Shown: positions 44,956-57,210 of the stretch, piece by piece
Layout: every line of letters starts with the position of its first letter
Position numbering within the stretch: the stretch's first letter is position 1
NCBI GenBank assembly: GCA_951799445.1
Contig: OX637287.1
Span: 8,742,001-8,806,000 of the forward strand
Direction: 5' to 3'
Length of the DNA stretch: 64,000 nucleotides
DNA from: Pseudisothecium myosuroides
Taxonomy: Eukaryota; Streptophyta; Bryopsida; Hypnales; Lembophyllaceae
Notes under the pieces: model-generated
The model's database searches: none
Told to the model about the DNA's origin: nothing
Seen by the model: only the letters and a program-made list of their open reading frames with translations
Translations under genes and position numbers: made by a program

Positions 44956-46698
44956 GTGAAATTAGATTGCCCCTCACTAATTTCTTGACATTTGACACTA
45001 TATAAATATCACTGTTATTGTACAAGAATGCACTACTTTTGAATTTGGTAATGTTGTAATTGGGCTTCATGAAACTCCATATATACAAATGGAACTATGT
45101 GTAGAACTACATGGCTGACTCTGATGGCTTGTAAAGTAACTTTCTTGGAGTAAGGCAATCTGGGTGATTGCAAGAAACACTTGTCTTATTTGTTGTGTTT
45201 TATAATAGTACTCATGATTTTTCTGGGAGTATTTTAAAATTAGGAAATTAATTTTTTTAAATTAAAAAATATGGCCAATGTTTATACCTTTAAGATGAAG
45301 ATATCCAAGGAAGGAAAAGCATAGAAAAATTCTCTAAGTGGGAGAACTAGAAAAGTGCCAAATCTCAAGAAAATAGACACTTTGATGCTTTAATTAGTTA
45401 AAAATAGAAAAATAAACGTAAATAAAAAATAAATAAAAATTGGTCATTTGTAGTAATTCTATGGAGATGGTCATTCATCGGAGAAACTACAAAAATAATT
45501 TTTTAATTCAACATAAATTCAACTTGAATAGAGCACACTTTAGCCAATGTAACACACACTTGGAACATGTTTTTGGAAATCCCTCTCCTGAGAAGGTGTA
45601 TTTCTATTAGAAGAGCTAGCCTACCAAATCTCACAATGTAACTCTTCAAAAAAGATACTCAATAGTACTAAAACCACCAAAACCGCATATGTGGCATATT
45701 ATCAAAATTCAATTTCACTTATTGAATTAATTTTGAAAAAATTGAAATAATTCAAGTGCATTTCCTATTGCTATAGGAAGCTGTATCAAGACCATATTTT
45801 TTTGGCATATATGTATATGCAAGCAAATATAGTTTGAGATAATGGTAAGAGAAATACGTAATTTCGAAGTAGCAAGAAAAAGTTATTAATAATGAAAGTG
45901 ACTGAATGGGCATGAGCATTTCAAACTAATTTCTTCATTGTTGTATATATGTGGCCTTAGATATGGACATCCGTAATCAATAGCAATTGCCCAAAATGTG
46001 ACCCCTACGTTTGGACTAAAAAGTGTTATAAAAACTATATACAAATGCTACAATATGTACACAAATAAAATATGAAAGTCTACAAGAGCTTTGTATTGGT
46101 TTTTAATACTCCTAAAGACAATATGATTTTGAAAATTATTCATATGGCGTCCAAATGATACATGTTAAAGTGTATTGGAACCCTCTTTCATTTGCCAATG
46201 AGATCTAATAAGAATAAATTATATTTAATAATAGTAACAATGCTAATTTGCAAATAATGGCATTAATGGGTGTATATATCTTATATAGATTTGGAAAATC
46301 TAGATGTGTCTATTTCCAAGATTGGATAGGATTAAGGATTGGGAATGTGTATCTCTTCCTTACTAAGGAAATTGTAAAGTCATTTAAAGCAAATTTTAAA
46401 GTAAAGTGCTACCAACTATAAAAGCGCTCTAGATGACATCTTGTGTGCCAATTTATAAGGTGACGTTTCAAATATTAATTTAATTGAAGTTTTATTCACA
46501 AGAAGATGTAAATTCATCCAAATTTTGAACCCATCAAGATAAAATTGATATACTAAAAACACCACCTAACAAGGATGGCTTTTGCGCGTCAACAATAAAA
46601 CAGATCTTCAAGAGTGCTTTCCGTGTTGCTGTGCATCATAACTACCATAAAGATGTCAACTTCTAGGATGATGCCATCAATGTGTTGCAAGTGCAATG
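44956..46698. other. AT-rich intergenic DNA
   Basis: No gene is seen. A weak 210-bp-family fragment is visible near 46130-46205 (GTCCAAATGATACATG, TATTGGAACCCTCTTTC). Confidence 0.45.
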
Positions 46699-47057
46699 CA
46701 TAACACTTTTTTAATCAACGCTAGGGGGGGCCCTTTTGCTCTTCCCAAAAGCATGTCTCAAGCCTCTAACATTGCAACTTTCCAACCATCCAATGATTCT
46801 TTGCCACTTCCTAATAAGCCAATGACATTAGCTAGCGTTACAACTTGCCAACCATCCAATGACTCTCTTGCAACATCCCAACCATCCAATGACTCTCTGC
46901 AACTTCCCAAGTCAACCAATGACATTAGCGTTGCAACTTCCCACCCATCCCACGACTCTCTATTGCAGATTAAACAAAATTCACTCTCAAGAATCGAGGG
47001 AAGAGTTATCCCAATCTCCAAGGTGGGGAATGGTTTAGGTTGGTTAACAATGTTATG
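46699..47057. mobile_element. MITE of the CATAAC...GTTATG family with an internal minisatellite (359 bp)
   Basis: The right end GGTTGGTTAACAATGTTATG is the inverse of the left end of the 56246 copy (CATAACATTGTTAACCAACG); this copy's own left end has mutated (CATAACACTTTTTTAATCAA). Inside, 46750-46960 is a minisatellite built on CAACTTCCCAACCATCCAATG, five or more irregular units. Open frames on both strands over the minisatellite are by-products of the repeat. Confidence 0.6.
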
Positions 47058-49045
47058 TGTGCAACACCATTCACATGAGCACGGAAAATAAGTGAGCCAT
47101 CTTATTTGCCATAGTGACAGATGTCAAGCTGAGATTCGTCGCAAGGAGGTCTCATGTTTTTGGTGTGCCAAGAACGTCTTCTATTCAGCTAACATTCATT
47201 TGCACTGTAACCTACTGTTTTCTCTTCTTTTTTTAAATTTAATCTTAAATTTTAAATTATAATCTTTTCGATATCCCTCCCAACATTAGTTATCTTCACA
47301 TTAAGGATTGGGATTGTGAACTTTCATTGGCAAAGCACAGATGCCAATGTATTGCAAAGGCACTCGATCCGAAGTCCCAAAGCCCCAAAGTCCATGGAAA
47401 GTCCTCAACTACCATCCAACAACCTCAACGCATGATCTCCGTCATATATTGCTGGCAATCAGTGTACCCTACGTGAAGGTCAGATTCGGCATAAATTAAG
47501 TCATTTTTGGTAAAAAAACAACTCAAAGTGCTACATGTCATCTTGTAAATGGTGTGAGGTGATGTGGACCTTCGAGAATTTGACGTGGAAATTCAATTTC
47601 AACACCTTTACGTACGGTACTATGGTATTCGGGATATTTTTTGAGTTTTATCATATCATACAACAATTTTTTAACCATGTAGTCAAAGTTATGAAAATTG
47701 TTGGGCCTTAGAGAAAAAACTCGTCCCCACATTGTGTGAAAATTTCAGAGAAAAAAATAATAATTCCATTCGTATGGAGTTGCCCCAAATCGCTATGTCG
47801 CCAAAAAAACAGCAGCTTGATCCTTTAGGGGTTGATTCCCATGTTGAACCAATTTTTCAATTATAGAGTCCAATTTTTTTTTCTCTTTTTTACTCCAAAT
47901 ATAATTTTTGTAGATTTTTTCACCATATTTTTTACTTTAAAGCAGCTTGCACAAGTAGTAGGCTTCCAATCATGTAAGGGTTCCATCTAAAGGTGAAATG
48001 ATCTAAAGGTGTTAAGTGGATATTCACCTTGGTTCCTACAAAGTCATTTTGGAATGGATGTTTTAAAATTTTTGACAAAGGATGCAGTGTATGCATGCTT
48101 TTTTTTATAAATTTTACCATTTTCTTCATCAAGTACTTGGATCAAAATGTCCAATTTTTTTCCAAGTAACTTGGGCTAGCAAGATGTCCAAATTATTTCA
48201 AGTAACTTTTGCTAGCATTGGTTAAAAAACCTTTTTCTAGTTCTAAAATTTGGTACTAGTGTATAACTAACTTGATATAATACGCAGCATTTGATTAAAG
48301 AAATTGTGTGTGGTGCAAAGATATCACTCCAAGAAAATTCAAAAGTCTGCTAACCCTATATTCCAAGGCCAAAAGAAATGTTAGATTCAAATTGTTAAGT
48401 TCTATTTTCAAATGGATCGAAATTTTAAGTTTCTTAATTTCAAAATTATTATAGTTTAAAACCATAAAATGCTCACTAGTTATGGTTTGGTTATGGTCCA
48501 AAAACGCTAACTTGTAAAAATTACAAACATCCAATCTACAATCAATTTCAGAAGAAATTTTGAAAAAAAACTGTTTCAAATTTAATTGAAAATGTTGGTT
48601 AGCATATGAGTGGATCTTATCATATGGATTTGATTTACAAGCATATACAACTTTTGATTAACCTTCATCATCAAATTCTTCTTCTAAGTTACATTTTATT
48701 ATATACCTTTAAAATATTGGGAATTTGGTTGGTCCTTATGAGATTCATAACACTAATGGAATTCATAAATTTAGTGTTCTATAAGATCTTTATTATATAT
48801 TTTTATTGCACATATAATTCCTCGTCATACAAGGTCAATTTTGAATCAAGAAAAAACTACGTCTAGAATTATAGTGCTTTGAGTGTTCCTCAAAGGGTAA
48901 AAAATTTTGAGTGTTGGAAACATAAGAGTTCAATTCTCATTTACTAGTGATGATCAGAGTTGGAAAATTTGAATTCGATTAGATGAGATTGGGGGGAGGG
49001 CCATTTCAGTCCAGTTCCCCAAATTGTGAATTAGTCATTGCTGGC
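47058..49045. other. Intergenic DNA with a dispersed 130-bp repeat and a TTAA-family terminus
   Basis: 47470-47608 is a copy of a repeat also at 52107-52233 (ACGTGAAGG/CTT, GACATAAATTA-like, ATGGTGTGAGGTGA(T/C)GTGGACC, GTGGAAATTCAATTTCA). At 47830 CCTTTAGGGGTTGA looks like a mutated right end of the TTAA family; its left end was not located. The rest is AT-rich and featureless. Confidence 0.4.
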
Positions 49046-49176
49046 CAAAATTAATAATAATTATAATAATTATAATTATAATAATTATAATTATAATAAT
49101 TATAATAATAATAATAATAATTATAATAATTATAATTATAATAATTAAAATGTAAATGTAAATGTAAATGTAAAAA
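49046..49176. repeat. (TAA/TTA)n and (ATGTAA)n microsatellites
   Basis: An irregular mix of TAATAAT and TAATTATAAT units from 49046 to 49147 is followed by about four ATGTAA units. Confidence 0.9.
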
Positions 49177-50188
49177 TGTAAAAATTAAAAATTAAAAAAA
49201 TATTTTAAAATTGAAATTGAAAAATAGGATATTAATTGTTTATTAGGACATTTTTACCATTGCAATTAACAATTCTTAATTTCTTGTAAAAGTTATTAGC
49301 ATATTAGTTTTTTCTTTCATTTAGTATCACCTTCCACATTACAATTTTTTTAAAGATGAATATGAAAGTTTTTGGGTAAAATTTTTTTCACATGTTTTCA
49401 ACCCATTTTCCAACATATAGACAAAATGCACAAGTTATAAGACATATGAATTATTTTCTAAAAATGTTGAAAGACAAGACTATACTTTTTGAAAGGGCTA
49501 GAAAAGCCTACATTTTGAAGTTTAGGCACATTGAACTTGCAATTGGTGGGGATATTTGCTCTATTATTTTAGGACGATGTACTTGAATAATTCAACTACG
49601 AGATCCTGTGGTTGAATTTGTTAAAAATAATCATTGATGAAGATTTTGACTTTACAGTGGGTGTGAGTATTTTGAAGTAGTTTTGAGCCTCTAAACACGA
49701 TGGTCCTTTAGGAGTTAAAAATATATTTAAATTATATTTAAACAATAATAATTAAATATTATTATCTAACATGCTTGGAGGTTCTAGGGTAGGGTGTGAT
49801 TTTTGAGCCACCTTACCTTCCCAAGGAGAAATTTTAGTAACTTAAGGTAGGAAGGCCGTAAAGTGCCCATTTAAGAGCTGAAACTTCTTGAAATACTTTC
49901 CAAAAAATTTCCTTCAAAAAAATAAATTGGCACTTTATTAAGCGAAGGTATTTCATATATTTTTTGGAGCTTAGTGGAATTATTAGTTGTGAATTTTTGA
50001 AGTAGAAATGCACTCGGGGTCTAAAGTCGCTTGTATCCCAAAATGTAAATTATTTGTACATTGTTGATACAATAAAAAAAATCATGTAAATTTCAGGAGA
50101 TGGACAATTTTATTTTTATTTTTTTTAAATTTCAAAAATGAAAAAGGTGGGTGATTTTGGAGCCCAAGCAATTTATGCACCTCCTACC
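49177..50188. other. AT-rich DNA with a lone TTAA-family right end
   Basis: GGTCCTTTAGGAGTTAA near 49704-49721 matches the family terminus; the preceding 300 bp have weak family similarity. The rest has no gene. Confidence 0.35.
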
Positions 50189-50191
50189 TTA

Positions 50192-50597
50192 GAGCATCGC
50201 CACCCATTCACGGCCAAGCTCTCGACCGGGGGTTTGGACAGGGCCGAGAGGAAAAAATGAGCCACCTATTCACGGGAAAGCTCCAGAAAGAGACCGGTCA
50301 CGGGAAATTTCTCTCTCCAAACGGTAGGAGAGCGTCCCCGCCACCCGACCCGCCTAGCATTGATTTTGCAAGATCTTGTCGGATTTCTCGATTTTGGGGC
50401 TATTTCTTATACTTTATTAATAAACCCACATGTTGATTGGTTCTTTACAATGACAAAGCATTAATGTTTGTGGTTGACTCCCTTTGGCATGTCTTCTTTC
50501 CCGTAAATGGGTGGTGGATGGAAGCGGCCCGGCTCCTTCCGTGCCCAGGCTACCCCATTCCCCGAGCCATTTTGGCCGTGAATGGGTGGCGATGCTC
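50192..50597. mobile_element. Tourist-like MITE (PIF/Harbinger type, 406 bp)
   Basis: The left end GAGCATCGCCACCCATTCAC continues to GGCC; the right end is its exact inverse, GTGAATGGGTGGCGATGCTC, about 24 bp perfect. TTA flanks both sides (50189-50191 and 50598-50600), as for PIF/Harbinger elements. The perfect ends suggest recent insertion. Interior GC-rich, no convincing ORF. Confidence 0.8.
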
Positions 50598-50600
50598 TTA

Positions 50601-51629
50601 GAGCATCCCCACAGCTAAGACTCCGTAAAGCACTCATTTTGATTTGCGTTTGCTTGAGGCCGGCCCATGTGTCCGGTGTGTGCCCCACAGCTACACGGCC
50701 ACACGGCTTGGCACAAGTCCCATAGTTCTAAATTTGCATCACCATAGCGCCACCTTGCATCTCTTAATCAATGCAGGGAAGACAAAAGCTTCCAACATTC
50801 CCAAAGTACCTCGGAAATTGCAAAAGGAGCCCAAATTGAGCCACGGGCAAGCTTCACCATTTGGCCGAGTCTTCATCAAATTTGACAGTGCCCGGCCATT
50901 TTTGAGCCACTTTTCGAGTCGCCGTGGGGCAATTAACCCATAAATGCCCGAGGCACCAAAATTTGGTGTTTGCAAAACTTTGAAGTCAAACAAAACTCAA
51001 CCAAGTTGCTATTTTTAGTAGTTTAATATTTTTGGAAAGTTCTTTGTGAAGTCTAATTTTAGCATCAAAAATCCGATCTTGAAAATAATCAATAGTGTTT
51101 TTTCTATTGAAGATTTTGTGCAAGGGTACCCATTGCAATCTTGACTTCCCGTAGTGTTGAGAGCTCTTGGAAATGAGCCTCAAATACACTAGATCTTGGA
51201 TCAAAAATCACATTCAAAATTCATTTAAAAAAACTATAGAGTAGATTTTAAGAAGCCATAAGTTGATTGGGGTTATACATGTTAGGCTCTTTAACCTCAT
51301 ATTTTTTTGGTCACCATTTTTTTAGATTCGCCTTGTGAAAAGAGGGTTGAAAGTTTTTTGCAGTTTTAACACCCTCATGGTCAAACATTATAATCTTTCA
51401 CTCTATAAGTGATATTGTTGTGTTTTCTTTTCCTATGAGATCTCTAGCATGTCTAGTTTGAATTGGTACGGTTACAATTTAAAAAAAATTGATACAACTT
51501 ATCAAAATGTTGGCATTTTGTTCAATTTAGAGCAAATTCCAAGTCACTCAAAACAGGCCTTGGGCATTTAGGGGTTAAAATGGCCACCTCCCGGGTTTGC
51601 GTCAATTGTGAGGTGCTGTGGAGATGCTC
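50601..51629. mobile_element. Tourist-like MITE with a nested TTAA element
   Basis: The left end GAGCATCCCCACAGC and the right end GCTGTGGAGATGCTC are inverse with one mismatch; TTA lies at 50598-50600 and 51630-51632. It abuts the previous MITE and shares its TTA. About 650 of its 1,029 bp is the TTAA element at 50933-51578, so the original MITE was about 380 bp. Confidence 0.75.
50933..51578. mobile_element. TTAA-flanked element H (646 bp), nested
   Basis: The left end is TTAACCCATAAATGCCCGAGG and the right end CCTTGGGCATTTAGGGGTTAA. TTAA is intact on both sides. It sits inside the Tourist-like MITE at 50601-51629 and is therefore younger than it. No ORF with a known domain. Confidence 0.65.
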
Positions 51630-51632
51630 TTA

Positions 51633-52299
51633 GCTCATATTGAGTGTGCAAGAAGTCACAGCAGTTATGACCGTGAGCTGGAACTTGCCACACTATTTTC
51701 TTTGACATTGCTAATCAACAATTAGATAATGAATTGTGTGGAGCCCATTTCACTCAAGTTGAGTGTACCGAAAAATTCCACAATTTAAGGAGGTGTGGAA
51801 GTTGACTATTTTGCCCTTGCAACAACCGTCAACTGTGAACTTTAATAAATTTATAAATTCTAAGTTAGTGGATCATTGAGGCTGGTTGACTTAAGAAATT
51901 TTCGAGGAAGTTGTCCCCGGTCCTTAACATTCCATATTTCCATGGATGACTTTTCTGCCTATTCATATTTTTATGATTTATTCTCCAAAACAGTACAGAG
52001 TAAAATTTATCATCTCTACCAATGAGGCAAGATTTAGCAATGGTGAGCAATGTTTCAAAAGTTATGGGGCCAAATGAAAATGAAACATGGGATAAATATA
52101 ATAGTTTACGTGAAGCTTAGATTTGACATAAATTATGTTATTTCTGTAAAAAAATGTCATATGTCATCCTTTGAATGGTGTGAGGTGACGTGGACCTATG
52201 AGAAATTGATGTGGAAATTCAATTTCAGCACCTAAGTGTTGAATCAAACCTTCACATACAATAGTAGAATGCATCTTGGGGTCCATCATTCTTAATCCC
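51633..52299. other. Intergenic DNA with a dispersed-repeat copy
   Basis: 52107-52233 is the second copy of the repeat at 47470-47608. No gene is visible in the rest. Confidence 0.45.
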
Positions 52300-52797
52300 T
52301 CCAAGACCAAGTAACGGTTCAATGTATGTAAAAGATCCTAGGTAGTTACGTACGAAGCTAGTTTTGGTAAGATGTTCACAAAGTTTTAACACAAGGTGTG
52401 AGCGTGTATTTAACAGCTTTGGGCAGCTAATGCAAAACTCTTCTTGTACTTCATAAATTTGGCATCTATGTAACATACATGATAGACTATGTAAATGTAA
52501 AAATAACCCATGTGTCGTATAAAAACCTCACTTTAGGAGGTGTTAAAGTTTTTTGAACATGTCAAACAAGGTAAAAAAAAAACTTTATCTTCTAACTTCA
52601 AACATTATAATCTTTCAATCCATGTAGTCAAAGTTTCTGAATTTTTTTCCACACACTTTCATAGTTCTCTAGTACAAATTTGTATTATTGAATTTTTTTT
52701 TAAAGCATTTTTTTCATTGTCTTCTCATTGCCCTAATAAATGGCATTTTTCACAATTTTTGCCTAAACTGTGCCTCGGTCCTCCAGAGGGTCAAAAT
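52300..52797. repeat. Decayed relative of the TTAA element at 56621
   Basis: Blocks appear in the same order as in 56621-57210: AGGTAGTTACGTACGAAG, ACACAAGGTGTGAGCGTGT, GGCATCTATGTAACATACAT, CTCACTTTAGGAGGTGTTAA, AACATTATAATCTTTCAATC, and a right end GGTCCTCCAGAGGGTCAAA where TTAA is lost. The left end is unclear. Confidence 0.55.
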
Positions 52798-54992
52798 TCA
52801 TTTTTTGTAATTGATAGAATTTTATATTTTGTAGCAATAGCATTTTAAGATTGTCACATTGGAATTTTTATATAATAATCAAATATAGGATAGTCCTAAT
52901 GATCATACAAAAAGAGACATATCAAAATAACACATATTTATTTGGATAGAGATACTTGCAATCCGTTACTTGTTTTTATTTAAAATTTTCAAATCTACAT
53001 TCCCATACCTATCAAGCTCTCAAGATCCAAGGGATCTTCCCTTTCTAAATTGTTATTTTTGAAATCATCGAATAATTGTTATGTAGAATTAATTTTTGGG
53101 AAATATGACCATGGAATCTTGATAATTACTATCATATTAATATATCTTCTAATTTTCAAAATGTTGACCTTTCAAATTTCAAAATATTTACAATCAAAGT
53201 TTAGTGTTTAAAAAAACAATAATGATTTTGAGACGGGAGCATATGTTAAATATTTTACAGTTTTATAATTTTTTTTAATCAAATATAATTATGAATAATT
53301 GATTACAAGTATGTCAATTTTTGCAAAGTTTGAAATAATGAACAATTATTTTCAAAATCTTGTATATTTAAAAAACAAAAATTCCACCTAACCATGTTCA
53401 TCTTCTTTTTCTATTTAATCAACCAAATCCTTATTTATTTGTGCAATCCATGAAATACGTTTTCTTAGAATAACTATTCATTGTTAGGTGTCTTTCTCAA
53501 GACAAACTATAGCAAACATTCTTTGAAGCATTTGAGATTTTAAATCAATGAGATTAAAGTCATATGTCAAGAGTTTTCTCCAGTTGTGCAAAGACAATGC
53601 AACAAATTAGATTAAAAAAAATATTAATCTTGTTTTGGTAACTTTTTATAAGGAGCAACAACTAAAATATGATCCTTAGAGCAACTATAGGTTAATGATT
53701 CTTTCAATTTATGCATACTAAGTATAAGAATCCATGTATACTCATGTAAATATACTTGATCAACTGACACACTTAGTATTACAATATTGAAGGCTAGAGG
53801 TGATAAGAGATGGATAGCAAGCTTTCAAGTAATGAGAGCTTCTAATATTGAAAAGACTAAAGAATGTAACTTTATATTTAAAATATTAAGTTCAAGGGAG
53901 AAAATGATATGAACAACACTTTTGTCCTCTGAGGTAAAAAAGTGCAAAAATTTGAATCCCATAGAAAATGTAGTGAGGGCCATCTCACAAAGTGCATTTG
54001 GCAACAATACTAAGGGACATGTATTTGGGCTAAAGAAATCACATTATGAGTTGCCCTAGTTTAGAATATATATTAATTGAGTAGATTGGACACTTTTTTG
54101 ACCTCCTTTCGCTTTCATGCAAAGGCCATGACCTCCAATGGATGACTTTCAATGGATGACCTCTCAAAGACTAGCCATAAACCTTGAGAGGTTTCACCAA
54201 GGCTTCTCAATTTGAGTGTAAAGAAAGTTTGAGCTCCTTATAAGTCCTTTGACATTAGTAATCTAAAGTGTAATTATAGGAGTGTCATTGTAAAGAATTT
54301 TAAGCATATATTGTAGTAACGTGGCAAGTTTTCACATCATTTTTCATTACTCTTATCTCTTGAAGATTGGGATATGTTTCAAACATAATTAGTCAAAAAT
54401 TGTCACTATTAGCGCATTGAGAAAATTGAGGGAATCAATATGATTTTTTTTTATATTCAACCATACCAAAATAGAATATATTAGTATTTGAACGTATAGA
54501 GTTTTTTTCCAAAAGTTTTGACCAAGTAAATTGCAAGATTATAGAGTTTGAAGTCAAAGAAAACTTTTATTATTTAACCTTGCCTAACATTTCAACTCCT
54601 CTTTGGATGAGATTTTTGCACCAAGGATATATATTTTTTAATCATTACAAACTACAACAAGTTGGTTACATACTTGTCAAATTTCAAATGTAGAAGAAAT
54701 AATTAGCACAAACTGTCCAAAGTGACCGCCCTTATCCATGTTTTTTGGACAAAAAATTTATAATCCTGAGCACGCAATTGTCCCCCCCCCAAAAAAAAAA
54801 TGCCCAAAGGAGACACTTAAATCTACACTTGCATCCAAAAATTTCAAAAAGATCCATTCAAAATTGACTTTTTGGAAATTTCCCAGAATTTTCAATTCTT
54901 TTTGTCCTTGAAAATTTTAACCAATGAAGCACCACCACATGGCATTCACATGAAAATATAAATAATTATTCCGCGTTGAATTTTACTGCACT
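52798..54992. other. AT-rich intergenic DNA, nothing recognised
   Basis: No gene, inverted ends or clear repeats. Short open frames are chance. Confidence 0.5.
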
Positions 54993-55392
54993 AAGGTAAT
55001 CCCCCGCATAACCAACCAAATAAGGAATTTCGACATGAATTGGAGTAGTGAAGGTAAAAAAAATATTTTTCAGAGGTACATCAATAGAAATGACATGGAT
55101 TGCAAAAAAATTGGTAATTTTATCGCTTAAATTGAAATTACTATGAATTTTGGAAGGCAAAAAGTGCGCCGGACCCATGGCCAATGTGTAGACTCTTCTA
55201 ATTTCGATCATTCAATAACTTTTTACCTAATCATTATTTCCTACTTTTTTTTCCACGACTTGGGACATGTGTCATGTATTTATTAGTTCCAACCTTGAAA
55301 ATGAAAAAAACAAAACATTCTAAGCGTGGTCGGAAATACGTGCACCTATAGGTCAGGAATGGGTCAATGGTCGGGAATGGGGGGTTTACCTT
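54993..55392. mobile_element. MITE of the AAGGTAAACCCCCC family, copy 2 (400 bp)
   Basis: The left end AAGGTAATCCCCCGCATAACC and the right end GGTCGGGAATGGGG, ending TTTACCTT, are inverse. The body is nearly collinear with 9900-10315 (CAGAGGTACATCAATAGAAA, GGACCCATGGCCAATGT, TACGTGCACCTATAGGT). Flanks do not show a matching duplication. Confidence 0.65.
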
Positions 55393-56032
55393 ATCGGAAT
55401 TGGGGCACCAATTGAACCCCATGGACAAACATTTGGATTGCACTGTTTCATCAATTAGCGGAGATGTACAGAATGAAAGTCATCCTTGATAGGTGCATTC
55501 ATCCCTTAAAAAAGTGTCGCCTGTTTGGATGAAAAGTAACAAAGGGCATCTTCTTGGATGAAAAGTAACCAGTTGCCTTTCATCCAACTGAGTTGCAGTG
55601 AGTCAAGCCTGTTGGAATTAAATGCCCTCCTTTGACTCAACTACAAAATCATCATCATTGGGATCATATATCCGTCTGCTCTGCTTCAATCTGCGAATGA
55701 TAAATGACCAATTGCCAACTGGATTGCAAGAGGTTGCACCAATCATAGACTGGGGATATTACTTTTTTTTAACTTCAAGTCAACTACCTCTTCATTGGAC
55801 CACATGGTTGTTACTGACTGTAGTAGAATTTGAAGGGATCTGCCGGTCTGCACTCTGCACCGGAGGGTTGCTTCACACTACAGTACCATAGCTGTAGGCT
55901 AGGGTCGGCAGAAAATAATTATTTTAAAGAAGTCGAGAAGGAAAAGAATGATCAAGAGCCAGAAATTGTCGAAGTCAGCAAGAATTAAATGATTAAGTTG
56001 TCAAAAAGAAAGAAAGAAAACATCGAGTGTGA
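55393..56032. other. Intergenic DNA, nothing recognised
   Basis: Base composition is moderate and an 89-codon open frame (55622-55891) is present, but with no family I can identify and no splice or start support. Confidence 0.35.
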
Positions 56033-56245
56033 GAGCATTGCCACCAAACCTACTCTAGGCTTGCCGCGCTTGTCTAGAGAAAAACGGCTCCTCGCGAGCA
56101 CCCCTTCATGGTGCAAATTGTGTCGTTCCTTCCATCACTCCTACATTTGTTTGACAATGAAGGGCCTTTGTAGCAGGCAGTTTTACACTCACGCTAACTT
56201 CATCAACTTCGACTATGGCCTTAGAGGAAGACGTGGAGCTTAGTG

Positions 56246-56502
56246 CATAACATTGTTAACCAACGCTACATGGGGACGCTTTCGCTTTCACGGGAAGTGG
56301 GAGCCACCGCATATGGCACCTTCCCAACTAGCCAGTGGTTGTCTTGCAACTTTCTACTCATTCAATGAAACTAGCATTGGAACTTCCAAGCCATCCAATC
56401 ATTTTCTAAAGATTATAACAAAACTCTTTTTTCAAACATCCAAGAAGGTATTATCCCTCCTCGAAGGGAAATTGCTTCAGGCTGGTTAACAACATCAATA
56501 TG
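56246..56502. mobile_element. MITE of the CATAAC...GTTATG family (257 bp), nested
   Basis: The left end is CATAACATTGTTAACCAACG and the right end GGCTGGTTAACAACATCAATATG, imperfect inverse. It shares CTTGCAACTTTCTACTCATTC-type blocks with the copies at 46699 and 15645. Confidence 0.6.
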
Positions 56503-56620
56503 TGAGAGGTGTGAAAGGTAAAGAACTTTAGTAAGGACTTTAAGGGTGGTTGGTGTAAAGCATCGGGTCTTCAGTGCATTGCCACATCTCACAAGGCAGT
56601 AATAAGTGCCTCACTACTTC

Positions 56621-57210
56621 TTAACCCCTTAAGGACAATTGTCCGTTGAACGGACAATTGAAAATCCAGGTAGGTTCCTACAAAGTCAATTTTGGTCGGA
56701 TAATCATGAAATTTTGACACAAGGTGTAGATGTGTACCCCGGTAGTGAAAATCTTATTTTTTTTCCGATCACGTGCCCGGATCAAAAGTTATGCTGCCCT
56801 AAACTTTTCTAGCAACTCGGACAGTTTGGGAATCTTTTGAGAATCTTTTGCAAACAAGCTCATTAACTTTTGAAATTTGGCATGTATGTAACTTACATGA
56901 TATAAGATGCAAATGTAAAAAAAAAAGCATGTATAGTGTAAAAATCTCACTCTAGGAGGAGTTAAAGTCTGCTGGCCCTATCGGGCAAGGCTGAAAAAAA
57001 ATTCTTCTAACTTCAAACGTTATAATCTTTCAATCCGTGCGGTCAAAGTTCCTGAAATTTTTTCTACACATTCCTATGGTAGTTTAGTACAAATTTGCAC
57101 GGTTGAATTTTGAAAAAAAACTTTTATTTTTCATTTTTTTCTCATTGCCCTAAAAATGGCAATTTTTCACAATTTCTGCCCGAAATATGCCTCCGGGCTT
57201 TAGGGATTAA
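56621..57210. mobile_element. TTAA-flanked element I (590 bp), nested
   Basis: The left end TTAACCCCTTAAGGAC leads into a hairpin AATTGTCCGTTGAACGGACA. The right end is CGGGCTTTAGGGATTAA, with TTAA on both sides. It shares AGGTAGGTTCCTAC and GTGCCCGGATCAAAAGTTAT blocks with the members at 1271 and 8749. Decayed relative at 52300-52797. No ORF. Confidence 0.65.

Noticed and set aside
46758..47021. Repetitive protein-like frame with ESLDGW units
   Set aside because: Produced by a minisatellite inside a MITE; both strands are open for the same reason.
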